Below the pieces are notes generated by a model. The model made no database searches. It had not been told where the DNA came from and saw only the letters and a program-made list of their open reading frames with translations. DNA of 64,000 nucleotides from Hordeum vulgare subsp. vulgare (taxonomy: Eukaryota; Streptophyta; Magnoliopsida; Poales; Poaceae), in NCBI RefSeq assembly GCF_904849725.1, contig NC_058523.1, forward strand, positions 170,296,689 to 170,360,688. Reading direction: 5' to 3'. Below are positions 1 through 10,026 of the stretch, one piece after another. How positions within the stretch are numbered: the stretch's first letter is position 1; the number at the start of each line of letters is the position of its first letter. The translations under genes were made by a program, and so were the position numbers.

Positions 1-65
1 AAAAGATATAAGTGAAGCACTAGAGCAAAAGTATCTAGCTCAAAAGATATAAGTGAAGCACTATG
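1..65. repeat. Direct repeat in Gypsy internal region
   Basis: The 22-base stretch beginning AAAAGATATAAGTGAAGCAC occurs at 1-22 and again at 42-63. The spacer repeats part of the same words (AGCAAAAG, AGCTCAAAAG). It is non-coding sequence inside the Gypsy element and may be the end of a longer array cut by the window edge. Confidence 0.7.
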
Positions 66-995
66 AGCATTCTAGCAAAATCACAATGAGTGCATGTCTC
101 TCTCTCTCAAAAAGGTGTGCAGCAAGGATGATTGTGACACAACAAAAATAAAAGACTCCTATGATACAAGACGCTCCAAGCAAAACACACATCATGCGGT
201 GAATAAAAATATAGCTCCAAGTAATGTTACCGATGGATTGAAGACAAAAGAGGGGATGCCTTCCCGGGGCATCCTCAAGCTTAGGCTTTTTGGTGTCCTT
301 GAATTTGGCTTGGGATGCCTTGGGCATCCCCAAGCTTGAGCTCTTTCCACTCCTTGTCTCTTTGTCCATGAGAACATCACCCAAAACATGAGAACTTCAC
401 AACACAAAACTTAAACAGAAACATGTGATAACATTAGTACAAGAAAACAAACTGCCACTTCTTTTGGTACTGTAGCAAACTTTAATTCCATCTATATTGA
501 TGATGGGCTACTATATTCTCACTTTTCCATGGCTAGTACCCCCTATACTAACCATAGTTTCATCAAAACAAGCAACAAACTCAACAAAAACAGAATCTGT
601 CAAAAACAGACCAGTCTGTAGCAATCTGTATACTTCGTATACTTATGGTACCTCAAAAAATATGAAAACTTACGAAGGCCTGGGAAAAAAGCATATTAAT
701 CAACAGCAGAAAGAATCAACTCAAAATCTCTTTCTGAATAAAAATGAAAAATCATCTCGTGAGCGAAAAGTTTGTGTCTTTTTCCAGTAGGATCAAACAA
801 CCATTACCAAGACTAGTCATAAAGGCTTTGCTTGGCTCAAAACACAAAAGTAAACACAAAAAAACACAATCACAACAGAATTATGGAAGTGTGGACGCAA
901 CAAAACAGAAAGAAAAAAGATAAATTCATTGGGTTGCCTCCCAACAAGCGCTATTGTTTAACGCCCTTAGCTAGGCATTGATAATTCAATGATGC

Positions 996-1745
996 TCACA
1001 CAAAAGACAAGAATTGAAGCACAACGAGAGCATCAAAAAGCATGTGAAAATCACATCTAAGTCTAACATACTTCCTATGCATAGGCAGTTTATAGGAAAA
1101 AAGATTGTCAAGACAACCAATAGTTACCATATGCAAGGAAGAAGAAAGAGACAATAGCAATCTCAACATGACGAGAGGTGATTTAGTGATATGAAAGTTT
1201 CTACCACCATATTTTCCTCTCTCATAATAATTACATGTGGGGTCATATTCTAATTCAACAATGTAAGTATCACATAGGATATTCTTTTCATGATCCACAT
1301 GCATGCAAAGTTGACGCTCTTCAAAAATAGTGGGATTATCATCAACTAAAGTCATGACTTCTCCAAACCCACTTGCAATAATATTGCAAATATCATATTC
1401 ATCACGAGGCTTAATTTTTTTTTCAAGATCATAAGAAAAATCATCGCCCCACTCATGATCATTGCAACAAGTAGTGGACATAGCAAAACTAGCATCCCCA
1501 AGGTTAGGGTTTTGCATATTTTTAGCATGATTGTCACTAATAGAATTTATAGTGAAACCATTGCAATCATGCTTTTCATCCAAGGAGCCCTCGTGAATCA
1601 CTTCATAAATTTCTTCCTCACAATTTTTAGATTCACGCATCTCAAGAAAAAATCCATAAAGATAGTCAAGTGCACTCAACTCACTAGCAATTGGATCAAC
1701 ATAATTGGATCTCTTAAAGAGATTAGCAAGTGGATGAGGATCCAT
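996..1745 (-). CDS. Uncharacterised 249-aa ORF of the Gypsy element
   Basis: A single open frame of 249 codons begins about 210 bp downstream of the primer-binding site, where gag would normally start. It starts MDPHPLANLFKRSNYVDPIA. The N-terminal half is acidic (runs such as NCEEEIYEVIHE and HEWGDDFSYDLEKK). The C-terminal 90 residues are hydrophobic and basic, with a block containing YERGKYGGRNFH followed by leucine-rich stretches and HRKYVRLRCDFHMLFDAL. I see no zinc knuckle, protease or reverse transcriptase motif, so it is not a normal gag. From general experience, similar ORFs recur in Triticeae Gypsy derivatives, but I cannot name a function. It lacks internal stops, unlike most TE genes here, which suggests a fairly young or constrained copy. 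Confidence 0.6.
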   Translation of the reverse strand: MDPHPLANLFKRSNYVDPIASELSALDYLYGFFLEMRESKNCEEEIYEVIHEGSLDEKHDCNGFTINSISDNHAKNMQNPNLGDASFAMSTTCCNDHEWGDDFSYDLEKKIKPRDEYDICNIIASGFGEVMTLVDDNPTIFEERQLCMHVDHEKNILCDTYIVELEYDPTCNYYERGKYGGRNFHITKSPLVMLRLLLSLSSSLHMVTIGCLDNLFSYKLPMHRKYVRLRCDFHMLFDALVVLQFLSFV

Positions 1746-1953
1746 ATCATTAGATTTTCAGCAAGCGAAGATGCAAGCATATTGAAGGCACATGACACAT
1801 AGGCGAACACAAAGCAAGCGAGAGAAAAGGGCAAACGAAAAAAGGCAAATTGTGAAGTGGGGGAGAGGAGAACGAGAGGCAACTCGCAAACAAAGTAAAT
1901 GCAAGAGATGAGTTTGTGACACCTACTTGGATGAGTTATTGACTTTATCTTCC

Positions 1954-1971
1954 TCCTCGGCAACGGCGCCA
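1954..1971 (-). other. Primer-binding site, tRNA-Asp type
   Basis: On the minus strand this reads TGGCGCCGTTGCCGAGGA, close to the tRNA-Asp-complementary site used by Athila-like Gypsy elements. It lies about a dozen bases downstream of the LTR end and fixes the element's orientation as minus. Confidence 0.8.
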
Positions 1972-1982
1972 GAAATTCTTCT

Positions 1983-3525
1983 TGCTATCCCACACACAAC
2001 AGCGCCATAAGTTGACACGTTGACAGAGGCTGGCCTTGCGTTGGTTCTTCCCTTGAAGAGGAAAGGGTGATGCAGCATAAGAGCAGTAAGTATTTCCCTT
2101 AGTTTGAGAACCAAGGTATCGATCCAGAAGGAGGGTCTCGTCAAGTCCAGAGTACCTGCGCAAACACAAACAAGCTTGCAACCAACGCTTCAAAGGGGTT
2201 GTCAATATCTTCAAGATTATTTGCAAAGTGAGATCTGAAGGCGGAAAGTGCAACGAAGTAAAAAGTGTAAGGCTGAAAATATGGTGTGGAGTAGACCCTG
2301 GGGGCCATAGTTTTCACTAGAGGCTTCTCTCAAAATAGCAAGTATTACGGTGGGTGAACAAATTACTGTCGAGCAATTGATAGAACCGCGCAAAGTCATG
2401 ACGATATCTAAGGCAATGATCATACATATAGGCATCACGTCTGAGACAAGTAGACCGATACTTTCTGCATCTACTACTATTACTCCACACATCGACCGCT
2501 ATCCAGCATGCATCTAGTGTATTGAGTTCATGACGAACAGAGTAACGCTTTAAGCAAGATGACATGATGAGAGGGATAATCTCAAACCAATGATGAAACC
2601 CCCATCTTTTTACCCTTTATGGCAACAACACGATGCGTGCCTCGCTACCCCTTCTGTCACTGGGTGAGGTTACCGCACGGTATGAACCCAAAACCAAGCA
2701 CTTCTCCCATTGCAAGAATCATAGATCTAGTTGGCCAGTCAAAACCCAAAACTCGAAGAGAATTACAAGGATATGAAATCATGCATAAGAGAGATCAAAA
2801 GAAGCTAAAATAAGATTCATAGATAATCTGATCATAAATCCACAATTCATTGGATCTCGACAAACACACCGTAAAAGAAGATTACATCGGATAGATCTCC
2901 AGGAAGATCATGGAGAACTTTGTATTGAAGATCCAAGAGAGAGAAGAAGCCATCTAGTTACTAGCTATGGACCCGTAGGTCTATGGTGAACTACTCACGC
3001 ATCATGAGAGAGGTCATGGTGTTGATGAAGAAGCCCTCTGTGTCTAAATCCCCCCCTCCGGCAGGGCACCAGGACGTGCCCCAGATGGGATCTTGCGGAG
3101 ACAGAAGCTTGCGTCGGCGGAAACGTGATTGCGATGATCTCCTGATTTTTTCTGGAATTTTTGGGATTATATAGGCGAAAGATCTAGGTCAGGGGACCTC
3201 CAGGGGGGCCACAAGCCTGGATGGCGCCCCCTGGCCGCGGGGTGGGGGCTTGTGGGGCCCCTCGGGCTCTTCTGGCTTGGCTCCCAAGTTCTCCGATCTT
3301 CTTCCGTTCCAAAAAAATCTTTTTGGGGATTTCTTCCATTGGGACTCCGTTTCAAAATCTCCTCTGAAAGGGTCAAAAAGATGGAAATAAAACAGGAACT
3401 GGCACTTGGCACTGAGTTAATAAGTTAGTCCCAAAAAATAAATAAAAGGCATGCAAAACATCCAAAGTTTGACAAGATAATAGCATGAAACCATCAAAAA
3501 TTATAGATACGTTGGAGACGTATCA
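1983..3525 (-). repeat. Gypsy 5' LTR
   Basis: The LTR begins at 3525 with TGATACGTCTCCAACGTATC and ends near 1983 in GGATAGCA, just before the primer site, giving about 1.54 kb. Its first bases match the solo LTR at 51290-52815. The right end is precise because it abuts Copia coding sequence. The inner end is estimated from the primer site. Confidence 0.8.
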
Positions 3526-5135
3526 TTATCACAGAAGAGCGTCATTGGACCCGACGCGCTTGGAACCACTCCAAGGTCGGTGATGAGCTCCTTCATCCAA
3601 ATTCCTTCATGAGCCGCTTCTGAAGCAGCTATGTACTCTGCTTCACATGTAGATGCTGCCACGACTTCTTGCTTGCTTCTGCACCAGCTCACTGCCCCAC
3701 CATTAAAAACATATACGTATCTAGTCTGTGACTTAGAGTCATCCGGGTCTGTGTCGAAGCTAGCATCGACGTAACCCTTTACGACAAGCTCTTCGTCACC
3801 TCCATAAACGAGAAACATCTCCTTAGTCCTCTTCAGGTACTTAAGGATATTCTTGACCGCTGTCCAGTGTTCCATACCGGGATCACTTTGGTATCTCCCT
3901 ACCAAACTTATGGCAAGGTTTATATCAGGTCTGGTACACAGCATGGCATACATTAGAGAGCCTACGGCTGAAGCGTAGGGGACAATACTCATCTTCTCTC
4001 TATCTACTGCCGTGGTCGGTGACTGAGTCTTACTCAATCTCATACCTTGCAAAACTGGCAAGAATCCTTTCTTTGAGTTTTCCATATTGAACTTCTTCAA
4101 TATCTTGTAAAGGTATGCACTTTGCGAAAGACCTATGAGGCGTCTCGATCTATCTCTATAGATCTTGATGCCTAATATGTATGCAGCTTCTCCAAGGTCC
4201 TTCATTGAAAAACTCTTGTTCAAATAGGCCTTTATGCTCTTCAACATCTCTATATTATTCCCCATCAATAATATGTCATCCACATACAGTACGAGGAAAG
4301 CTACAGAGCTCCCATTCACTTTCTTGTACAGACAGGCTTCTCCGTAAACCTGTATGAACCCAAACGCTTTAATCACCTCATTGAAGCGAATGTTCCAACT
4401 CCAAGATGCTTGCACCAGCCCATAGATGGAGCGCTGGAGCTTGCACACTTTGTTAGCACCCTTAGGGTTGACAAAACCTTCTGGTTGCATCATATACAAC
4501 TCTTCCTTAAGATTCCCGTTAAGGAACGCTGTTTTGGCGTCCATTTGCCAAATTTCATAATCATAAAAGGCAGCAATTGCTAACATGATTTGGACTAATT
4601 TCAGCTTCGCTACGGGAGAGAAAGTCTCTTCGTAGTCAACTCCTTGAATTTGTCGAAAACCCTTTGCGACAAGTCGAGCTTTATAAACGGTCACATTACC
4701 GTTTGCATCAGTCTTCTTTTTGAAGACCCATTTATTTTCTATGGCTCCCCGGTCATCGGGCAAGTACACCAAAGTCCATACTTTGTTTTCATACATGGAT
4801 CCTATCTCGGATTTCATAGCTTCAAGCCATTTGTTGGAATCCGGGCCCGCCATTGTTTCTTCATAGTTCGAAGGATCACCATTGTCTAACAACATGATTT
4901 CCATCACAGGGTTGTCGCACCACTCTGGTGCGGAGCGTGCCCTTGTGGACCTTCGGGGTTTAGTAGTAACTTGATCCGAAACTTCATGATCATTATCATT
5001 AACTTCCTCTTCAGTTGGTGTAGGCGCCACAGGAACAATTTCCCGCGCTGCGCTACTTTCCTGTTCGAGAGGGGGTGTAATTACCTCATCAAGTTCTACT
5101 TTCCTCCCACTTACTTCTTTCGAGAGAAACTCTTT
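3526..5135 (-). pseudogene. Copia pol: reverse transcriptase and RNase H (truncated)
   Basis: The long open part is at 3526-5030 and the same frame extends upstream to a TAG at 5136-5138. An acidic linker (EEEVNDNDHEV) leads into the RT domain, with the Copia signature KARLVAKGF, the QMDAKTAFLNG block and the catalytic YVDD box. RNase H follows, with GYVDASFDTD and the STCEAEYIAASEA block. The frame then runs LFCDN and is cut at 3525 by the Gypsy LTR; the apparent last residues come from the LTR. The protein would copy retrotransposon RNA into DNA in the cytoplasmic particle. The RT motifs themselves look intact. Confidence 0.92.
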
Positions 5136-5579
5136 CTATAGAAAGGATCCGTTCTTGGCAACAAAGGTTTTACCTTCGGATCTAAGGTAGAAGGTATACC
5201 CAATAGTTTCCTTAGGGTATCCTATGAATACGCATTTCTCCGCTTTGGGTTCGAGCTTCTCTGGTTGAAGTTTCTTCACATAAGCATCGCAGCCCCAAAC
5301 TTTAAGAAACGATAACTTAGGTTTCTTGCCAAACCATAGTTCATACGGTGTCGTCTCAACAGATTTAGATGGTGCCCTATTTAAAGTGAATGCTGCAGTT
5401 TGTAATGCGTATCCCCAAAATGATAGCGGCAAGTCGGTAAGAGACATCATAGATCGTACCATATCTAATAAAGTGCGATTACGATGTTCAGACACTCCGT
5501 TGCGTTGCGGTGTGCCAGGCGGCGTTAGTTGTGAAACTATTCCACACTTCCTTAGGTGTGTGCCAAACTCGTGACTCAA
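5136..5579 (-). pseudogene. Copia pol: integrase C-terminal half
   Basis: This segment lies between two in-frame nonsense codons (TAA at 5580-5582 and TAG at 5136-5138). It begins SHEFGTHLRKCGI and contains GTPQRNGVSEHRN, in which the glutamate is the third residue of the integrase DDE triad; most relatives have Arg where this copy has His. The GKKPKLSFLKVWGCDAYV block is the usual Copia integrase C-terminal region. The reading frame is shared with the segments on both sides, so this is one broken polyprotein gene. Confidence 0.9.
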
Positions 5580-6152
5580 TTATTCTCCTCCACGATCAGA
5601 TCGTAGACACTTAAGTTTTCTGTCACGTTGATTCTCAACCTCACTCTGAAATTCTTTGAACTTTTCAAACGTCTCAGATTTGTTCTTCATCAAGTAGATA
5701 TACCCATACCTACTCAAATCGTCGGTGAGAGTGAGAACATAACGGTAGCCACCGCGAGCTTCAATGTTCATTGGACCACACATATCAGTATGTATTATTT
5801 CCAATAATTCGGTCGCTCTCTCCATTATTCCTGGGAATGGAGTCTTAGTCATCTTGCCCATGAGGCACGGTTCGCATGTGTCAAATGATTCAAAGTCAAG
5901 TGACTCTAATAGTCCATCAGTATGGAGCTTCTTCATGCGCTTAACACCGATATGACCAAGGCGGCAGTGCCACAAGTATGTGGGACTATCATTATCAATT
6001 TTACATATTTTGGTACTAACACTATGAATATGTCTAACATCACGATCGAGATTCATCAAGAATAATCCATTCACCAGCGGAGCATGACCATAAAACATAT
6101 CACTTATATAAATAGAACAACCATTATTCTCTGACTTAAATGAGTAGTCGTA
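5580..6152 (-). pseudogene. Copia pol: pre-integrase zinc finger and integrase core
   Basis: The HHCC pre-integrase finger is visible as YLWHCRLGHIG followed by FDTCEPCLMGKM. The integrase core follows with the first two acidic catalytic residues in IIHTDMCGPM and LTDDLSRYGY. The segment ends at RGGE, followed by a TAA that replaces the next codon. Upstream, the frame is open to the TGA at 6153-6155. Confidence 0.9.
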
Positions 6153-6488
6153 TCACATTAAGCAAGACCCTGATAAAATATTCATGCTCAAAATTGGTAC
6201 TAAATAACAATTATTAAGGTTTAAAACTAATCCCGACGGTAGATGTAGTGGTAGCGTGCCGACGGTGATCACATCGACCTTGGAGCCATTCCCGGCGCGC
6301 ATCGTCACCTCGTCCTTGGCCAGTCTCCGCTTATTCCGCAGTTCCTGCTTTGAGTTGCAAATGTGAGCAACAGCACCGGTATCAAATACCCAGGAGCTAC
6401 TACGAGCGCTGGTAAGGTACACATCAATAACATGTATATCACATATACCTTTAACGTTGCCGACCTTCTTGTCCGCTAAGTACTTGGG
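6153..6488 (-). pseudogene. Copia pol: aspartic protease
   Basis: The catalytic motif is WVFDTGAVAHICN (D-T-G), followed by GNGSKVDVITVGTLPL and the NNCYLVPILSMNILSGS block typical of Copia proteases. The frame ends in TGA at 6153-6155, and upstream it is separated from gag by the nonsense codon at 6489-6491. Protease would release the mature particle proteins from the polyprotein. The active site itself is intact. Confidence 0.88.
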
Positions 6489-7026
6489 TCAGTTCCGCTT
6501 CCAGTGACCTTTTCCCTTGCAATATAAGCACTCAGTCTCAGGCTTGGGTCCATTCTTCTTCTTCTTCCCAGTATCTGACTTACCGGGCGCGGCAACGGCT
6601 TTGCCGTCTTTCTTGAAGTTCTTCTTACCCTTGCCCTTCTTGAAACTGGTGGTCTTGTTCACCATCAACACTTGATGTTGTTTCTTGATTTCTACTTCTA
6701 CAGACTTCAGCATCGAGTACAACTCAGGAATGGTGTTCTCCATCCCTTGCATGTTGTAGTTCAGCACAAAACCTTTGTAGCTTGGTGGGAGAGACTCGAG
6801 GATTCTGTCAATTATAGCATCATCCGGAAGTTCGACTCCAAGTGGAATCAGACGACCATGTAACCCAGACATTTTGAGTATGTGCTCACTGACAGAACTG
6901 TTCTCCTCCATCTTACAGCTAAAGAACTTGTCGGAGACTTCATATCTCTCGACACGGGCATGATCTTGAAAAACCAGTTTCAGCTCTTGGAACATCTCAT
7001 ATGCACCGTGTTGCTCAAAACGCCTT
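6489..7026 (-). pseudogene. Copia gag, C-terminal part with truncated zinc knuckle
   Basis: This is the capsid region of a BARE-type gag (FQELKLVFQDHARVERYEVS, then ILESLPPSYKGFVLNYNM), followed by a lysine-rich tail and the zinc knuckle ECLYCKGKGHWKRN. The fourth zinc ligand of the CCHC knuckle is replaced by a TGA stop at 6489-6491. The upstream side is cut at 7026 by the CACTA transposon. When the transposon and one CTT copy are removed, the frame joins that at 17202-17461 without a gap. Confidence 0.92.
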
Positions 7027-7215
7027 CTCTACAAGAAATATGTCAACTAACGACCTTTTGTCAGTGACGCTGGAAGGAATGGTCATAAATCTATGACCAT
7101 TTGACACCAATTGGTCGTAAGCTGTCCGGAGGGGTCCTAACCCCAAAAACTAACGACCTTTTTCATCAGAAAGGTCATAACTTGCTTACTCGAAAAGGTC
7201 ATAAAGCAGACAGCA
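7027..7215 (+). repeat. CACTA-1 left TIR and subterminal repeats
   Basis: The terminal repeat is followed by many copies in both orientations of a GGTCAT/GACCA/GGTCGT word. In related elements such subterminal repeats bind the TnpA-type protein; that role is inferred here. Confidence 0.8.
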
Positions 7216-7408
7216 CCTAGCACTGCCTTATTTCTAGGTGATAATGACCAATATGAATGGTCGTTACTAAATAGTTCGAATGCACTAGGCTGGTTACGCA
7301 GCCACCTCAGCAGCCTCGCTTACGTGTCACTGAGGTAGGACCCATTTGACATGCAGGTGAGCACACAATGACACGAGGGGCCAAGCGCTTAATTCCGAAA
7401 AAAAGCTG

Positions 7409-7484
7409 CGCAAGCGGGGACTCGAACCCACACCCACGACCGAGCGGGGACTCTAAGTGTGTGCTACCGCTAGGCTAGAGAGGG
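7409..7484 (-). repeat. tRNA-like module (pol III A and B boxes)
   Basis: On the minus strand TAGCCTAGCGG (7468-7478) matches an A box, and GGTTCGAGTCC (7418-7428) matches the B-box consensus GGTTCGANTCC perfectly. The spacing is about 40 nt, as in tRNA genes. The acceptor stem is not convincingly paired, so I call it a tRNA-derived or SINE-like module rather than a functional tRNA. Confidence 0.55.
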
Positions 7485-7950
7485 ACTGTTGCTCAGGTAT
7501 CGGTATTTGGGTGTCTATTATATTCAATCGCGGGTCTCTCGTATCATTGACAAGTGGGACCGACAGGGACGACCAACACTTAGCCAATTTTCGACAGGGG
7601 CCAACACTTAGCCAATTTCCGACACGGGACAACACTTAGCCAGTTTCCAACACTTCACAAATCTAGATCGCGGGGGCGGCGGCGATCGATGGGGACGGGG
7701 CGGCGGCGATCTACGGGGATGGGGGCGGCGACCGACGGGGGCGGTGACCAGCGGTGGTGGTGCTCACGCCACAGCCACCTCACCCATCGACAGTTGTTGT
7801 TGTTGTTGCTGTTGCTAACTACATCAGAGAGCTGTTGCTATTGCTATCTACATCAGAGAGCTGAATTGAGATGTTGCCTGTTGCCGTTGTTTTCAGAACT
7901 GTTGTTTCCTGAATTTTTCAGATAGCTGTTGTTTTCTGACAAAAAATAAT
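7485..7950. other. Unassigned CACTA-1 interior between tRNA-like modules
   Basis: This stretch contains a GC-rich block of GGCGGCGATC-like repeats (about 7670-7750), a GTT/GCT-rich stretch near 7795-7860 and the duplicated word CTACATCAGAGAGCTG. I see no credible gene. Confidence 0.5.
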
Positions 7951-8023
7951 GCGCGAGCGGCGGCTCGAACCGACGACCTGGCGCTCGTTTCACTGGGTAT
8001 CTACCACTCGGCTAGGTACAAGT
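7951..8023 (-). repeat. Second tRNA-like module
   Basis: On the minus strand TAGCCGAGTGG (8004-8014) fits the A box and GGTTCGAGCCG (7961-7971) is close to the B box. It is in the same orientation as the first module but has a different body sequence, so the two are not simply duplicates. No complete cloverleaf was confirmed. Confidence 0.5.
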
Positions 8024-8278
8024 TGTTAGTTTTCTACTCTATGCCCACTCTTTTCAATACATCAAACCAGTCGACCCACTCTTTATGATCAGTGAAGCAA
8101 AATAGAAGCAGCTACCGTGATCGTTGCAACACATAAACTGATAATACATTCCAACATCAAAAGTAGAACATTCCAACAGTTCACAACAACCTGCCATAAC
8201 ATTCGAACAGTTCACAACAATGTGCCATTTGCGCAAAAGTAAAACAGTTCACAACGACATCTAGATCATGGAGGGTGA

Positions 8279-8903
8279 CTAAATGGGACCTAGAGCCTTC
8301 AGGAGGGCTGCATGCTCTGCCCTGGTCTTGATGTCTGCAGCACTCGTTGATAAACCGCGTGCATGCGACATAAGGTGTTCATAAATCCCATCCTTGGGCT
8401 TTGGCTTTGTGGTGCAGTATGGGCATCTGAGCATTCCCCTCTTGAAGGACGCCGCCTTCCCCTTCTCCCTGATCTTCTGGGCTTCCTTCTCAATGAAGGA
8501 CTCTTTGTTGTTGTCCTCCACATCATCTCCAGAGTTATACTGCACACACAAATTAATTGCAGTAACACATTATGCATTCATATAGGCATTATGGAGCCAG
8601 AACACACACTTCTGATTCAGAATGATGCAATGAACAAACATCAGATAATTCCCATTTACCAAATTTTAATGAACAAACAAAGAAAAAAGTCATGTATAGT
8701 GATCTAATTAAACAAACAACATTAAAACATTCTCTACATCAATTTCATTAAAAAGCCCACCAACATGCATTCATATAGTGCTTACGCTGAACTAAAATAG
8801 TTGGGATTACCTCATACGGGTCGTCGTCGTCATAGTCAGAGTCATACGGGCTCTTGAACCCAGTCTTAGCGAGCTTCCTCTTCATGCCCGCAGCTTCCTT
8901 TTC
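8279..8903 (-). CDS. zf-XS domain protein carried by CACTA-1
   Basis: Two coding exons are supported: 8903-8811 and 8539-8279, joined in phase by GT/AG sites into PYE-YNSGDD. From the Met at 8885 the product is about 111 residues. It has an acidic stretch (DSDYDDDDPYE), a lysine-rich linker and a zinc finger MLRCPYCTTKPKPKDGIYEH followed by LMSHARGL and KTRAEHAALLKAL. That is the zf-XS pattern found at the front of SGS3/FDM-type proteins of plant RNA silencing. The XS and XH domains are absent, so this would be a stand-alone finger. An upstream exon in the 9.6-9.9 kb repeat region is possible, but I could not join it in frame. Function inside the transposon is unknown. Confidence 0.7.
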
Positions 8904-9049
8904 CTACAATATAAGTAATTCGATTAGTACAAACTATGTAACACAGTATTCAAAAGGTCAAGCATTCAATAATGTGCTTCTAATTACATTCATAGTGCTG
9001 CTGCATCAGCCACCCTATTCAGGAACATACATAGCCTGATTTATACAAA

Positions 9050-9590
9050 ATAAAATTTAAATATTTCACAATTGGGCTGCTCAGCCCCTGCCGTGCCCCG
9101 GTGAGGGGATAACCACAACAAATCTATCAACATATCCAGCACATAATAAAATCTAAGCACATGCACGAATCAAGATCCCAATTCAAAACCTAACTCTTAT
9201 TAAATCCTTACTAATAATCCCAATAAAATGCAAGAGAGGGGGCAGACCTAGGCAAAATTTAGGAATGGGTGTTCGTATATATCAAGCACATGACCTAGGT
9301 GAAATCTTTACTAATAAGAGAAAGATTCCGTTGATTCAAGCCAACAAAATGCAAAAGTTCGCCAACACATGCAAAAGCAGAGTGTGTTCTACTCTCTGAA
9401 TATATGCTAAATCTCCTGCTTATCAACGATAACTATGAAAGCGGGGGAACGAGAAGCATTACCACATCCACATGCACAAATCAAGATTGAAATCAAAGAA
9501 ATCCAAGTCTCAATAAATCTATGTAGCATTCAAGCACGAATCAACTATAAAAAACCTAGAAAACCTCATCTAAAAAACCCACCTCATCAT
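9050..9590. other. Unassigned sequence upstream of zf-XS exons
   Basis: AT-rich sequence with short direct words (ACAAAATGCAA, ATCAAG). It could be an intron or 5' leader of the zf-XS gene. Nothing else is recognised. Confidence 0.4.
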
Positions 9591-9616
9591 CATGAGCCTA
9601 CGCAGCACCGCTCGAG

Positions 9617-9788
9617 GTCGTGTCCTCCTGCTTCGGCACCTCCTTCTCAAGATCCGCAGCGGCGACAACGGTTGCGGTCGTGTCCTCCTGCTTCGGCACC
9701 TCCTTCTCAAGATCCACAGCGGCGACATCGGTTGTGGTCGTGTCCTCCTGCTTCGGCACCTCCTTCTCAAGATCCGCAACGGCGACGG
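9617..9788 (-). repeat. Three tandem 60-bp repeats, potentially coding
   Basis: The 60-bp unit starts at 9617, 9677 and 9737. On the minus strand all three copies stay open in one frame and each encodes DLEKEVPKQEDTT plus seven variable residues, after a start MEGTRRAVAVA at 9807. The frame ends in TAG at 9598-9600. It may be the first exon of the zf-XS gene, but the splice phase I tried did not fit. Confidence 0.7.
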
Positions 9789-10026
9789 CGCGACGAGTGC
9801 CCTCCATTGGGTGTGGGAGACGAGAGCAACGGGGAGATGGTGCGACGGGAGAGAGCGAGAAGACGAAGTGGGAGGAGTGGGAGACGAGGCGACGAGGGAG
9901 ACAATGCGCCCGGAGGCAGTTCCCTCTTTATACAAGAATTCTGGCTTGTTATTTTCTAGTTATTTTGTATTGCTGAAGTACTAGTTATTTTGTATTGCAA
10001 CCACCTCAAAACTGTGGTTTTGTTGG

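Larger units (their letters stand above)
1..3525 (-). mobile_element. Gypsy-type LTR retrotransposon, 5' portion (runs off left edge)
   Basis: Read on the minus strand, an LTR starts at 3525 (TGATACGTCTCC), is followed by a primer site matching tRNA-Asp at 1954-1971, then by a leader, one long ORF and non-coding sequence to the window edge. It interrupts the reverse transcriptase/RNase H frame of the Copia element to its right, just after the codons for Phe-Cys-Asp-Asn. The five bases next to the LTR (3526-3530, GATAA on minus) are the expected target duplication, but the partner copy is outside the window. The tRNA-Asp primer site is typical of Athila-like plant Gypsy elements. No Gypsy gag or pol is visible in this part, so it may be a non-autonomous derivative. 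Confidence 0.85.

Noticed and set aside
2619..3174. Small plus-strand frames in the Gypsy LTR
   Set aside because: They lie in an LTR on the opposite strand to its transcription and show no domain.
7409..8023. Functional tRNA genes
   Set aside because: A and B boxes fit but acceptor and anticodon stems do not pair convincingly by eye.
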